From Firmicutes bacterium UBA4845 (GTDB lineage Bacteria > Bacillota > Clostridia > Tissierellales > Sedimentibacteraceae), in assembly GCA_002399975.1 (NCBI GenBank), contig DHER01000070.1:1-62236 (forward strand): a stretch of DNA of 62,236 bases. Direction: 5' to 3'. Below, one piece after another: positions 27,848-36,817 of the stretch; position 1 is the first letter of the stretch, and every line of letters starts with the position of its first letter. Position numbers and translations under genes: made by a program. Below the pieces are notes generated by a model. The model had not been told where the DNA came from. It saw only the letters and a list, made by a program, of their open reading frames with translations, and did not search any database.

Positions 27848-27889
27848 AATTTTTACCTCGCTTCATAATTTCCTTTACTTGTTGAATAA

Positions 27890-27931
27890 ATTATATTAAA
27901 ATAGAAAAATAAAGTATGTAACATTTGTTAC
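27890..27931 (-). promoter_or_regulatory. Promoter with Crp/Fnr-type operator at about -41.5
   Basis: On the minus strand a TATAAT (27890-27895) has no good -35 box. The palindrome GTAACATTTGTTAC (27918-27931) is centred about 32 bases upstream of the -10 centre, hence near -41.5 of the predicted start, the class II activator position of Crp/Fnr proteins. Almost the same palindrome precedes the Crp/Fnr gene at 32137. Confidence 0.7.
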
Positions 27932-28037
27932 TTGAAATAGTATTACAGAAAAAGAACATAAATAATGTTTGCAGGAGATAAATGGAGGAAAGCTGCGAAA
28001 TTACGACTAAATAAAAAAAACAGGTAAACGCATTGAA

Positions 28038-28056
28038 ATACCAATGTAATTGGTAT
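28038..28056. promoter_or_regulatory. 19-bp dyad upstream of malic enzyme
   Basis: ATACCAAT and ATTGGTAT form a perfect dyad with a 3-base centre, 110 bases before the malic enzyme start. This is a candidate operator with no regulator assigned. The rest of the 318-base intergenic region contains the ferredoxin-gene promoter and a TTGACA at about 28121 without a matching -10. Confidence 0.45.
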
Positions 28057-28165
28057 ATAGTTAATTCACTACTGAATCAATCAAAGGAGTTATAGAATGA
28101 TTGAAAATAAAATGTGCTATTGACAAAGGATGGATACTTTTTAAATAAACGGAGGATGAAGACGC

Positions 28166-29338
28166 ATGGATTATTTTAAAGAAAGTTTAAAGCTGCATGA
28201 AAAATCAAAAGGAAAAATTGAAGTAACTTCTAAAGTAAAAGTTGAAACAAAGGAAGACTTGAGTTTGGCTTATACCCCGGGAGTTGCTGAACCCTGCAGA
28301 AAAATACATAAAAATGAAGATGATATTTATAAATATACTTCAAAAGGCAATATTGTTGCCGTAGTCACAGATGGTTCGGCAGTTCTGGGTTTGGGAGATT
28401 TAGGTCCTAAGGCGGCGCTTCCTGTTATGGAAGGCAAATCAATATTATTCAAGGAGTTTGCAAATGTTGATGCATTTCCAATATGTGTGGGCTCAAAAGA
28501 TGTAGATGAGATTGTGAGAACGGTCAAGTTAATCTCTCCGGGGATGGGAGGAATTAACCTTGAGGATATATCAGCACCCAGATGCTTTGAAATAGAGAAT
28601 AAATTAAAAAAGGAACTGGATATACCTGTATTTCATGACGACCAGCACGGAACTGCAATAGTGGTTTTGGCAGGATTAATTAATGCATTGAAAATTGTAA
28701 ACAAAAAAATCGGTGATATAAAAATCATAATTAACGGAGCCGGTGCGGCAGGTACAGCCATTGCAGAACTGCTGAGGGCTGCAGGAGCTGGTAACATAGT
28801 AGTATGCGACAGAACTGGAGCATTATATTTAGGAAGAGAAAAAATGAATGATGCTAAAAATGACCTTGCCAAAGTGACAAATGCCAATAACGAAAAAGGT
28901 GCCTTGGCTGATGTAATGAAAGATTCTGACGTATTCATAGGCGTGTCATCTGCAGATGTAGTAAAAACAGGCATGGTAAAATCAATGAACAGTGATGCGG
29001 TTATACTTGCAATGGCTAATCCAGTACCGGAAATAATGCCTGATTTGGCTAAAGAAGCAGGAGCGAGGGTAATTGGTACAGGACGTTCGGATTTTCCAAA
29101 TCAAATAAATAATGTATTAGTTTTTCCAGGAGTGTTCCGCGGAGCCCTGAATGTAAGAGCCAGAGAGATAAATTTGGAGATGAAGCTTGCTGCAGCATAT
29201 GCTATAGCTGATTATATTAAAGAAAAGGATTTGAATGAAGAAAATATAATACCCAGTCCATTTGATAAAGGAGTTGCAGGTGCAGTGGCAGAAGCAATTG
29301 CAGAGGCAGCTAGAAAATCTGGAGTTGCAAGGATATAA
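28166..29338 (+). CDS. NAD(P)-dependent malic enzyme
   Basis: Oxidative decarboxylation of malate to pyruvate with CO2 and NAD(P)H. At 390 residues this is the short bacterial form lacking the phosphotransacetylase-like tail. Evidence includes LAYTPGVAEPCRKI, VVTDGSAVLGLGDLGP, the metal/substrate segment FHDDQHGTAIV, the Rossmann loop INGAGAAGTAIAEL and NFPNQINN-type sequence (here DFPNQINN). GGAGGATG precedes the start. Monocistronic, closed by a strong hairpin. With pckG it joins C4 acids to pyruvate and PEP. Confidence 0.93.
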   Translation: MDYFKESLKLHEKSKGKIEVTSKVKVETKEDLSLAYTPGVAEPCRKIHKNEDDIYKYTSKGNIVAVVTDGSAVLGLGDLGPKAALPVMEGKSILFKEFANVDAFPICVGSKDVDEIVRTVKLISPGMGGINLEDISAPRCFEIENKLKKELDIPVFHDDQHGTAIVVLAGLINALKIVNKKIGDIKIIINGAGAAGTAIAELLRAAGAGNIVVCDRTGALYLGREKMNDAKNDLAKVTNANNEKGALADVMKDSDVFIGVSSADVVKTGMVKSMNSDAVILAMANPVPEIMPDLAKEAGARVIGTGRSDFPNQINNVLVFPGVFRGALNVRAREINLEMKLAAAYAIADYIKEKDLNEENIIPSPFDKGVAGAVAEAIAEAARKSGVARI

Positions 29339-29374
29339 GATACCATACCGGATGAACTAATCTGATAGAGATGG

Positions 29375-29420
29375 AATGTTGATAAGGCAGAAGCGCCTTT
29401 CAACATTTTCTCTCTTTTTT
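29375..29420. terminator. Terminator after malic enzyme, shared with convergent gene
   Basis: AATGTTGA pairs with TCAACATT and AAGGC with GCCTT inside, followed by a T-rich tract on the plus strand. The convergent M20 gene ends immediately beyond. Confidence 0.85.
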
Positions 29421-30589
29421 TATTTACTGTTCAGAAAATCTACGGCAATTTGTGCTTCCAAAGCAGAGGCCATATGAAGAGTACTTTCATCTACTTTGAA
29501 ATATTCGCTGTGGTTGTTGTAAACCGCTCCTATTTTTTCGTTGCGGCATCCGAAAAACCCAAAGAAACCGGGAGTGTTGATTTCAAGATGTGAGAAATCT
29601 TCACCTCCCATAACCTTAGGCATAGAAGCAAGTACGTCTTTGCCATATAATCTGATTGCTGCATTTTTAACTATGTGGTTTAATTCTTCATTGTCGTTTG
29701 ATATAGGGTCGGTTAAATAATTATATTCTAATTTTGCAGTTACCCCAAGTGCTTTCGCTGTATTTTCTGTTATTTTTCTCAGTTCATTTTCGAGAAAATT
29801 TCTTGTTTTCTTATTGAAGGCTCTTGTAGTGCCTTTCATTTCCACATGGTTTGCTATTATGTTAAACCTTTGTCCCCCCGTAATAGTTCCTACTGTTACT
29901 ACGGCGGAATTTAGAGGGTCGTTTCTTCTGCTGACAAAAGATTGAAGATTCATTATTATAGAAGCAGCAGCATATATTGCATCATTTCCCATATGAGGAG
30001 CGGAACCATGGGCGGAAGTACCTTCCACTGTAATCTTAAATGAGTCACAGGATGCCATTCTTTCTCCAGGTTCCAGATTGAATTTTCCTGATTCTATTGA
30101 TGACCATATATGTGCACCATAAATAGCATCAACGTCATCTAAATATCCGTTTTCAACGTAGTATTTTGAGCCAAAGCCTACCTCTTCACCTGACTGGAAG
30201 AGAAATTTTATCGTGCCGTCAAATTCATTCTTTAATGAGCTTAATATTTTAGCAGCACAGAGCAATACTGCCATGTGAGTATCATGACCGCATGCGTGCA
30301 TATTTCCGTTCTCTGAGGCGTAAGCAAGGCCTGTTTTTTCTTTTACCGGAAGAGCATCGATATCTGCTCTAAGCATGATTGTTTTTCCAGGTATTTTTCC
30401 TTTTAATATTCCGATACAGCCTTGATAGTCAGGAAATGTTATTACCTCAATATCCAATTTTTTTAGTTCTTTTACAATCTTTAAAGTAGTATTGACTTCA
30501 TTTAGGCTGAGTTCTGGATTTTGATGGAAATATCGTCTTTGCTCTATTAAATAATCATTATATCTTTCTGCCAATTGTTTTATGTTCAT
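29420..30589 (-). CDS. M20-family amidohydrolase (M20D type)
   Basis: A 389-residue dinuclear-metal peptidase/aminoacylase of the IAA-amino-acid hydrolase/hippuricase-like group. Motifs: RRYFHQNPELS, HACGHDTHMA (metal ligands), SGEEVGFGS (catalytic Glu), GAHIW, the lid-domain segment TSAHGSAPHMGNDAI and GGEDFSHL near the C-terminus. It would hydrolyse an N-acyl amino acid or short peptide in the cytoplasm. It is downstream of, and co-oriented with, a membrane transporter gene 57 bases away, suggesting uptake then hydrolysis of one compound. Confidence 0.9.
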   Translation of the reverse strand: MNIKQLAERYNDYLIEQRRYFHQNPELSLNEVNTTLKIVKELKKLDIEVITFPDYQGCIGILKGKIPGKTIMLRADIDALPVKEKTGLAYASENGNMHACGHDTHMAVLLCAAKILSSLKNEFDGTIKFLFQSGEEVGFGSKYYVENGYLDDVDAIYGAHIWSSIESGKFNLEPGERMASCDSFKITVEGTSAHGSAPHMGNDAIYAAASIIMNLQSFVSRRNDPLNSAVVTVGTITGGQRFNIIANHVEMKGTTRAFNKKTRNFLENELRKITENTAKALGVTAKLEYNYLTDPISNDNEELNHIVKNAAIRLYGKDVLASMPKVMGGEDFSHLEINTPGFFGFFGCRNEKIGAVYNNHSEYFKVDESTLHMASALEAQIAVDFLNSK

Positions 30590-30646
30590 AATATCCCTCT
30601 CTTTTATTTAGTTGCCACAGGAAAAAATCCGAGGCAGTTGTGTTTT

Positions 30647-31846
30647 CTATAACATGTTTATAAAAAGTCCCGCAATTATAACCGAAGTGATTGTTACGGT
30701 TATAAATCCTCCTACTATCATCATAGGCATAAGATTGTTCATAAGATAGTCATGTTCTTCATGGGTTTTTGCCAAGGCATTTACACATTCTTCGGTAAGT
30801 ATGTAATTAGGCGGAAATCCATAAAGGGCCGTTAGGGATACAGCAAATGCCATATTCCAGCTTATTCCCAATAGTTTGCCTGCAGCTGCTGATGTCAGGA
30901 ACATTCCTGCAACTCCTACAACTATAATTGATATTAAAGGAACTGCTGCTTCTTGCAGCATGGCAGGAGTAGCATCTTTCAGGCCTGAAAAGATATAAAC
31001 CATAAGCACAAACATTAAAAATCCATAGGAATTTGCTTTGTTTAGGGAATCTTTATCCAAGAATCCTATTTCTGTAAAAATTATAGCGAGTATCAATGCC
31101 CAAACAGCTTGGTTTATTCCTGTAAATTTAGCGAGTATGCTGGCAATATAAGCAGTTATCATAAGTTTTAAAAGTATAAAGGCTGTTGTCACATATTTTT
31201 GGGGCGTTGGAGGAATAAGCTTTTTCTTTTCTTTTTCTTCAACTACAATATTTCCTGTGGATTCATCAATATTAGCTAATGAACTTTCTTCTATGCTTTC
31301 GCTCAATCTGAATTTTGAAATAAGCATTTTTCCTTCCTTTTTAAGCATTATTGCCGTAAGAGGATAACCTGCAAACCCCTGGCATACATACATCGCTATG
31401 GCAAGTACGGCTGCCGATGTCAATCCCTTTTCCAATGCTGCCTGATTCATCATTGTTGCGGCAACAATCCCACCTGTTAATGGCGGAAGGCCTGCTACAA
31501 CATATTCTTTTCCTACTGTAGGAATACATATGAGCCAGCATGCTGCTACCATACCGGCTAAACCGGCCAAAGTTATGACAATAACTTTCCACTGTTCGAG
31601 CAGTTGTTTTACGCTTATGATCGTGCCCATATGGGTTATACAAAGCATTATAGCCATTGTACCTCCCAAAGGTGCTCCAAGTCCGGCAAGGTCTACAATA
31701 TCGTTGGGGAAAAAGGTCCAGTAGCCTGCAAGAAACAAAATAGCTATTACAAATACGGAAGGTATCCATGCCTTTGTTTTTGTTCCTATAAATTCACCAA
31801 TATAGTAAACGGCCGAAATAATTAGAAGTGCTAAAAGGTTGTTCAT
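30647..31846 (-). CDS. Multi-pass membrane transporter partnered with M20 hydrolase
   Basis: A 399-residue protein with ten or more hydrophobic helices, interrupted by a charged cytoplasmic loop near residues 175-210 (ending in VEEKEKKK). The segment GLPPLTGGIVAATMMNQAA with small residues is suggestive of the GltS-like/ion-transporter superfamily discontinuous loops, but I do not recognise the family with certainty. The first 60 residues are strongly membrane-spanning without a cleavable signal. It starts after CAGGAGGTTCAA, is transcribed ahead of the M20 gene, and has a promoter with a palindrome in its spacer. Confidence 0.7.
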   Translation of the reverse strand: MNNLLALLIISAVYYIGEFIGTKTKAWIPSVFVIAILFLAGYWTFFPNDIVDLAGLGAPLGGTMAIMLCITHMGTIISVKQLLEQWKVIVITLAGLAGMVAACWLICIPTVGKEYVVAGLPPLTGGIVAATMMNQAALEKGLTSAAVLAIAMYVCQGFAGYPLTAIMLKKEGKMLISKFRLSESIEESSLANIDESTGNIVVEEKEKKKLIPPTPQKYVTTAFILLKLMITAYIASILAKFTGINQAVWALILAIIFTEIGFLDKDSLNKANSYGFLMFVLMVYIFSGLKDATPAMLQEAAVPLISIIVVGVAGMFLTSAAAGKLLGISWNMAFAVSLTALYGFPPNYILTEECVNALAKTHEEHDYLMNNLMPMMIVGGFITVTITSVIIAGLFINML

Positions 31847-31866
31847 TTGAACCTCCTGTAAATAAA

Positions 31867-31895
31867 TTATTATGTTAAAATAAACATAATCTCAA
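31867..31895 (-). promoter_or_regulatory. Promoter with palindromic operator in the spacer
   Basis: On the minus strand TTGAGA, a 17-base spacer and TAATAA. The 22-bp dyad ATTATGTT-N6-AACATAAT (31869-31890) covers the spacer and touches both boxes, a classic repressor-blocking position. It is upstream of the transporter/M20 gene pair. Confidence 0.65.
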
Positions 31896-32111
31896 GAATT
31901 GCAGTTTAAGTATCATTTGAAGTTGGAAATAATAAGATCTGTAAATTATAATTGTTTATGTTTTTATTTAGATTTGATATTATATTTATATTGTTGTTTT
32001 TCCAAAGTATTCTTAATTATAATGTTTAGAGAAATATTGGATTATTTTTTTCTTAATTAATATTGTTCTTTACTTTAAGAGTTTAGTATATTAAAATGTA
32101 AGTACAAACAT

Positions 32112-32125
32112 GTAACATATGTTAC
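32112..32125. promoter_or_regulatory. Palindrome GTAACATATGTTAC before the Crp/Fnr gene
   Basis: A perfect 14-bp palindrome 11 bases before the start codon, next to the ribosome site. The best promoter upstream (TTGTTC, 18 bases, TATATT) would start transcription near 32100, putting this site at about +18, a roadblock position suited to autorepression. It matches the site at 27918-27931 at 13 of 14 positions. Confidence 0.65.
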
Positions 32126-32136
32126 CAGGGGATATA

Positions 32137-32826
32137 ATGGATGAAATAGTTAAAGTAATTAAAAACAATCAATTATTTGACAACATAAGCGAAAGTGAAA
32201 TAAAGCAGATACTTAAATGCAGCAGGGCTTTAGTTGTTGACTTTACTGATAACCAGATTTTATTTCACAAAGGTGATGCAATAAAAAAAATTGGCATTGT
32301 GATTGAAGGGCAGCTTAATTTGATTTCTCAAAAATATAATGGTGCAAGAGTCATAGTAGCTACATTGGAGCAAAACGACCTGTTCGGAGAAGCCCTTGCA
32401 TTTTCGTCTTGTAATAAAATGCCGTATGATTTGGTGAGTTTTGGAAAAAGTAAAACCCTTATTTTTCCGGACAGGGTTTTTTCTCATATATGTGTAGATG
32501 CATGTATTTTTCATAAAAATTTAATTGAAAATATGCTTGGAATTTTATCAGATAAAATTTTCATGCTTAATCGAAAAATGCACATATTGAATGCAGAAAC
32601 ATTAAAAGGGAGAATTGCAGTGTACCTGTTGGAAATTCATAAAAAAACTAAGTCCTTGATATTTGATATTCCTATGAAGAGGCAGGAATTGGCGGATTTT
32701 TTGAATGTTAAAAGACCTTCCTTGTCAAGGGAGCTTTCTAATATGCAGCAAGATAAGATTATTGAAGTGTATCGTTCAACGGTAAAAATAACAGATATGG
32801 AAAGACTTAAGGAGCTTGCTGATTAA
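32137..32826 (+). CDS. Crp/Fnr-family transcription regulator
   Basis: A 229-residue regulator with an N-terminal cyclic-nucleotide-binding-fold sensor domain (FHKGDAIKKIGIVIEGQL, DLFGEALAF), a dimer helix and a C-terminal helix-turn-helix (KRQELADFLNVKRPSLSREL). There is no N-terminal Fnr-type cysteine cluster, although scattered cysteines occur. The start at 32137 follows AGGGGAT. An in-frame ATG at 32119 lies inside the operator. From general knowledge the HcpR group of such regulators in anaerobes controls hybrid-cluster protein and a ferredoxin-like partner and binds GTAAC-type palindromes; assignment to HcpR is an inference, as hcp is not in the window. Confidence 0.87.
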   Translation: MDEIVKVIKNNQLFDNISESEIKQILKCSRALVVDFTDNQILFHKGDAIKKIGIVIEGQLNLISQKYNGARVIVATLEQNDLFGEALAFSSCNKMPYDLVSFGKSKTLIFPDRVFSHICVDACIFHKNLIENMLGILSDKIFMLNRKMHILNAETLKGRIAVYLLEIHKKTKSLIFDIPMKRQELADFLNVKRPSLSRELSNMQQDKIIEVYRSTVKITDMERLKELAD

Positions 32827-32991
32827 TGGCTTATTAATATTGAAAGATTAAGCTTTTTGTAGTAAAATAATAAAAAAACAAGGTTTTTAATAAAATGAAC
32901 AAAATATGTCATGGCCTGCATAGATTTTTGAAATAACGGGCGGCTGGATGATTGCCGCTTAAAAATAGAGTATGGGCAAGGGGGAGAATCC

Positions 32992-34080
32992 ATGAAGATT
33001 AAATTTATGCACATATCGGATTTACATTTAGATAGAAAATTTGATATTAAAAATTTTAGCCTGAAAGAGCGGGGAAGGAGAAGGCAGGAATTATGGGATA
33101 CATTTGATAAAATAGTCAAGGCTGCAGGCAGTGAAAAAATACGGTATTTATTTATTGCCGGAGATTTTACGGAAAGTGAATATGTTAATTACACAAGCCT
33201 TAAAAATATAGCACAAAGGTTTAAAACTATTCCTGATACAAGGGTGGTAATTGTGTCCGGAAGCAGCGACCCCTATAGTATTAACAGCATGTATGAATAT
33301 ATTGAATGGCCGCAAAATGTATATATTGTTAAAAGTACGGAAACTGCCGCAAAATTAAATTTCCCCGAGGATGATTTATGCGTTTATGCCATGAGCTGGA
33401 ACAGTAAATATAATAACAAGACTCAGGCGGTTTATGATATTTCTGTTGATGAAAGCAAAGTGAATGTTTTGTTATTGTATTGTGATGTTGATGAAGAGTC
33501 AGAAATGCTTCCGATAAATATAGATATAATTAAAAATAAATTCGACTACTGCGCATTGGGAGGCAGGCATAATCATGCCAAGATAAGAAACAACAGTGCA
33601 TACTGTGGCAGTCCGGAACCTATGGAATTTTGTGAAGAAGGGGAACATGGCATTATAAGGGGTAACCTTGAAAAAAAGAATACGGAATTTTCTTTCATAC
33701 CTTTAGCAAAAAGAAAGTTTGTAACACGTCATATTGAATTGAGCGAGGACTGCAGTTTTAATAAAATACTTGATTTGATTAAATTTTCAGGTGATACATT
33801 TTCAAACACAAAGGACTATGTCAGGATTAATTTAACAGGCATCGTGAATACGGACATATCCATGGCAGAAGTTGAAAACGAAGCAAAGCAGTTTTTTTAT
33901 TATATAGAATTTGTGGAAAATTACACTTACAAGAATTCAGAAGAAAAAGCATACAGCCACAATGAATTTAACATTATTGAAAGCTACAGGCTGCAATTTG
34001 AAGATCATCAGGATAAACTGGAGCAGCAGGCTTTTAAACTGGGGCTTGATGTTCTTCGAAAAGAAAAGGTGGTAAAATAG
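32992..34080 (+). CDS. YhaO/SbcD-like metallophosphoesterase, degenerate active site
   Basis: A 362-residue protein of the calcineurin-like DNA-repair exonuclease family. Motif I is intact (HISDLHLD, Asp10 and His12), as is GD at 57-58. The GNHD motif is replaced by GSSD (90-93), losing the metal-binding Asn and its neighbouring His, and the LLH motif reads LLLYCDVD (Tyr163 for His). GRHNHAK (191-197) keeps an H-x-H. Nuclease activity is therefore doubtful, and a structural role for the partner ATPase is possible. It starts after AAGGGGGAG and ends 2 bases before the YhaN-like gene. Confidence 0.85.
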   Translation: MKIKFMHISDLHLDRKFDIKNFSLKERGRRRQELWDTFDKIVKAAGSEKIRYLFIAGDFTESEYVNYTSLKNIAQRFKTIPDTRVVIVSGSSDPYSINSMYEYIEWPQNVYIVKSTETAAKLNFPEDDLCVYAMSWNSKYNNKTQAVYDISVDESKVNVLLLYCDVDEESEMLPINIDIIKNKFDYCALGGRHNHAKIRNNSAYCGSPEPMEFCEEGEHGIIRGNLEKKNTEFSFIPLAKRKFVTRHIELSEDCSFNKILDLIKFSGDTFSNTKDYVRINLTGIVNTDISMAEVENEAKQFFYYIEFVENYTYKNSEEKAYSHNEFNIIESYRLQFEDHQDKLEQQAFKLGLDVLRKEKVVK

Positions 34081-34082
34081 TT

Positions 34083-36809
34083 ATGTACATAAATCAATTA
34101 CATATAAAGGCTTTCGGCAAGTTCATACATAAAATGTTATATTTTGAAAATAATTTTAATATTATTTATGGTGAAAACGAGGCAGGCAAAAGTACTGTGC
34201 ATAATTTTATAGAAGCTGTTCTTTATGGTTTTGATGATAATGAATCAGGACGGTTGAAATATAACAAGTACAAGCCTTGGAACAGTAATTTATATAAAGG
34301 GTCAATAAGTGTAAAGGATGATGCCGGTGAAGAACATCTTATTACAAAAGATTTTCTGTTAGGATCTACCCAGGTTTTTAAAAAACTTGAGGACAGAACT
34401 GAGATATATGAAGATAAAATACAATCTTCCGGCGAATATTTTTTTAACATGAGCAAGACTTCCTTTATTAATACGGTTAGCATCAAGCAGCTGGGGAACA
34501 AAACAGAAAAGGAAGTTGCATCTGAGCTTAAAAACAAAATAATAAATTTAAGCAAGACAAAAGATGAGTCGATTTCTGTGGATAGAATTCTTCAAAGGCT
34601 GAATTACGTCAAAGAAGAAGCAGGTGATGAAAACAACCGGAACACGCTGTTGGGGCAGTATACACTTCGCTTAAAAGAGCTAAAAAATGCAAGTGAGAAT
34701 TCCCTTAATGCGCGAAGACAGGTAATGTTCTTAGCTATGGAAAAGAAAAAAATTTCGGGAAAAATTCAGGAATTAAATTTGCGCATTGAAGAACTAAACA
34801 ACGAACTTAGAAATTATGAACTATCGGTGGAAAAAGATAAATATTTAAGAGCAGAACCTGTTAAAAAAGAACTTGACGAAATTAATGAAAAACTTTCAAG
34901 TTATTCGGAAGATAAACTTAAGGAATATTCTGACATTGATTATATGGAAGCACTAAATATTGAAAAAAACCTGAATACCATATATAGTCAAAGGTGTAGA
35001 ACAGAAGACAGCATAAAAGAGAAAGAAAAGGAATTAAATATCTTGTTGTCCGATGCGGCCAATAAAATCGAAGAAGAGTTCAACATTAAAAAATTAAATA
35101 AAGATTATGCGGCATACGAAGATAATGCTTTAAAAATAGACAAGCTTAAAGATAAAATATGTTTAGAAAAAGAAAGTATAAGTAATATAGATATTGACCA
35201 TATAAACAACTTCCTGAACAACTACAGCAGGGCCGAAGACATAAACAGAAAAATAGAATTCACCAATATATTTCTTGACAATGAAGACTGTGAAAAAATG
35301 AAAAGTTACAGATCGCAGTCAATCAGGAATGCTACGTTTATTTTATTGGCTGCTGCTGCCTTGATAGGTGGAGTTTGGCTGGCAGGTTTCAATTATGCTG
35401 ATGTTATTGATAATTTTGTTGGGCGCTACTATGCAATTAATAATCCATCCAATGTTGCTGCAGGAATTATGACAGTCATAATAGCAATAATTTTAGCATT
35501 AATTGAGATACCGGTATTCAATAGAATAAAAAACTCAAAAAATGAAATAGACGGAATGGAATGTGAACTTACAGATCTTTCTATTTCATTGGATAAATTT
35601 AATGAAGAAAAGCTTGGAACAATTGAAGATACAGGATGTAAAAGCTTTGAGGAAGCTTCTGAGAAGTATAGTAAGCTCAGTGCTGAGAAAAACCTGTATG
35701 AAGAAAAAGACAAACTTATAAATTGCGATGTAGAAACATTAGATGATTTGGAGCAAGAAAATAAACAGCTGAAAAGAAGCCTTTTAAATATTTTGTCTAA
35801 TTTGGATATCCGGGAGCTTAATGCTGAAAACATCAAAGAAGTCAATGATGCGTATGCAAGAAAGGATTCAGTCAAAGAACAAGCTGATAAATTAAAAGCT
35901 GACATTGAGCAGTTTGGAGAAAGTATTGTTAAGCTTGACAAGGATGCTTCTTTTGAGAAAAAAAGGCTTGAAATGATTTTAAAAAGAAATGATATGGATG
36001 ATTCGGACACCTTCAAAAAAGCAGTTAAATATAGTAAAAAATATACAGAACTCCTTGACAGCAAGAAATATAAAGAAAGCATACTTCAAAAAATAACAGA
36101 GGGGGAAAGCTTCCAGGAGTTAAAGGACAAAACAAAAAATGTTAATTTATATGAAGTTAAAAATATTGATAAACAGGAATATCAAATCAACATCTTTAAA
36201 CTGAATGGAGAAAAATCTGAATTATCTAAAAAAATAGATAATATATTACAGGAAATAGATGAAATTGAACGTAATACAAGAAATTCTAACGAAGTAGAGG
36301 AAGAAATAGATTTTTACGAAAACAAAATTGATGCGTTTAAAAAGAAAATAAAAGTTGCTGAAATTGCTTCAGAAAAAATAAAAAAAATATCAGATTCTAT
36401 AATGGGGGATTTCATGCCTCTTTTGCGAAAATCCATAAGTGATAATTTCTCATATTTGACCGGAGGAAGGTATTGTCAGGTTGCAATGGATGAAGATATG
36501 AATATTACTGTAGTTGAAAGGGACAATAAAGAAAAGAACATTGAACTTGAAAGCTTAAGCGGAGGCACATTGGATCAGCTTTATTTGTCGCTGAGAGCAG
36601 CACTTGGAAATATACTCAGCGGGAATCAGAATATTCCTTTAATCTTTGATGACAGTTTTGTTCAGTATGATTCTAAAAGATTGAAGAATTCAATGGAGAT
36701 GCTGGCAAAGGAGAGCGGAAGAAGACAGATTATACTGTTCACATGCCAGGAACGGGAAGCAGAGCTTGCTAAAAAAACTAACATTAAATTTAACTATATA
36801 AAACTGTAA
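34083..36809 (+). CDS. YhaN/SbcC-like coiled-coil ATPase with membrane segments
   Basis: A 908-residue ABC/SMC-type ATPase. Walker A GENEAGKST at 30-38; long coiled coils at about 170-410 and 490-790; signature LSGGTLDQLYLSLR near 824; Walker B IPLIFDDSF near 851. Two hydrophobic helices at about 416-440 and 458-480 interrupt the coiled coil, as in Bacillus YhaN, which would anchor the hinge end in the membrane. There is no CxxC zinc hook, unlike SbcC/Rad50. It forms an operon with the degenerate nuclease partner upstream and a phosphoesterase downstream, all within 10 bases of one another. Confidence 0.88.
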   Translation: MYINQLHIKAFGKFIHKMLYFENNFNIIYGENEAGKSTVHNFIEAVLYGFDDNESGRLKYNKYKPWNSNLYKGSISVKDDAGEEHLITKDFLLGSTQVFKKLEDRTEIYEDKIQSSGEYFFNMSKTSFINTVSIKQLGNKTEKEVASELKNKIINLSKTKDESISVDRILQRLNYVKEEAGDENNRNTLLGQYTLRLKELKNASENSLNARRQVMFLAMEKKKISGKIQELNLRIEELNNELRNYELSVEKDKYLRAEPVKKELDEINEKLSSYSEDKLKEYSDIDYMEALNIEKNLNTIYSQRCRTEDSIKEKEKELNILLSDAANKIEEEFNIKKLNKDYAAYEDNALKIDKLKDKICLEKESISNIDIDHINNFLNNYSRAEDINRKIEFTNIFLDNEDCEKMKSYRSQSIRNATFILLAAAALIGGVWLAGFNYADVIDNFVGRYYAINNPSNVAAGIMTVIIAIILALIEIPVFNRIKNSKNEIDGMECELTDLSISLDKFNEEKLGTIEDTGCKSFEEASEKYSKLSAEKNLYEEKDKLINCDVETLDDLEQENKQLKRSLLNILSNLDIRELNAENIKEVNDAYARKDSVKEQADKLKADIEQFGESIVKLDKDASFEKKRLEMILKRNDMDDSDTFKKAVKYSKKYTELLDSKKYKESILQKITEGESFQELKDKTKNVNLYEVKNIDKQEYQINIFKLNGEKSELSKKIDNILQEIDEIERNTRNSNEVEEEIDFYENKIDAFKKKIKVAEIASEKIKKISDSIMGDFMPLLRKSISDNFSYLTGGRYCQVAMDEDMNITVVERDNKEKNIELESLSGGTLDQLYLSLRAALGNILSGNQNIPLIFDDSFVQYDSKRLKNSMEMLAKESGRRQIILFTCQEREAELAKKTNIKFNYIKL

Positions 36810-36817
36810 GGACATTT

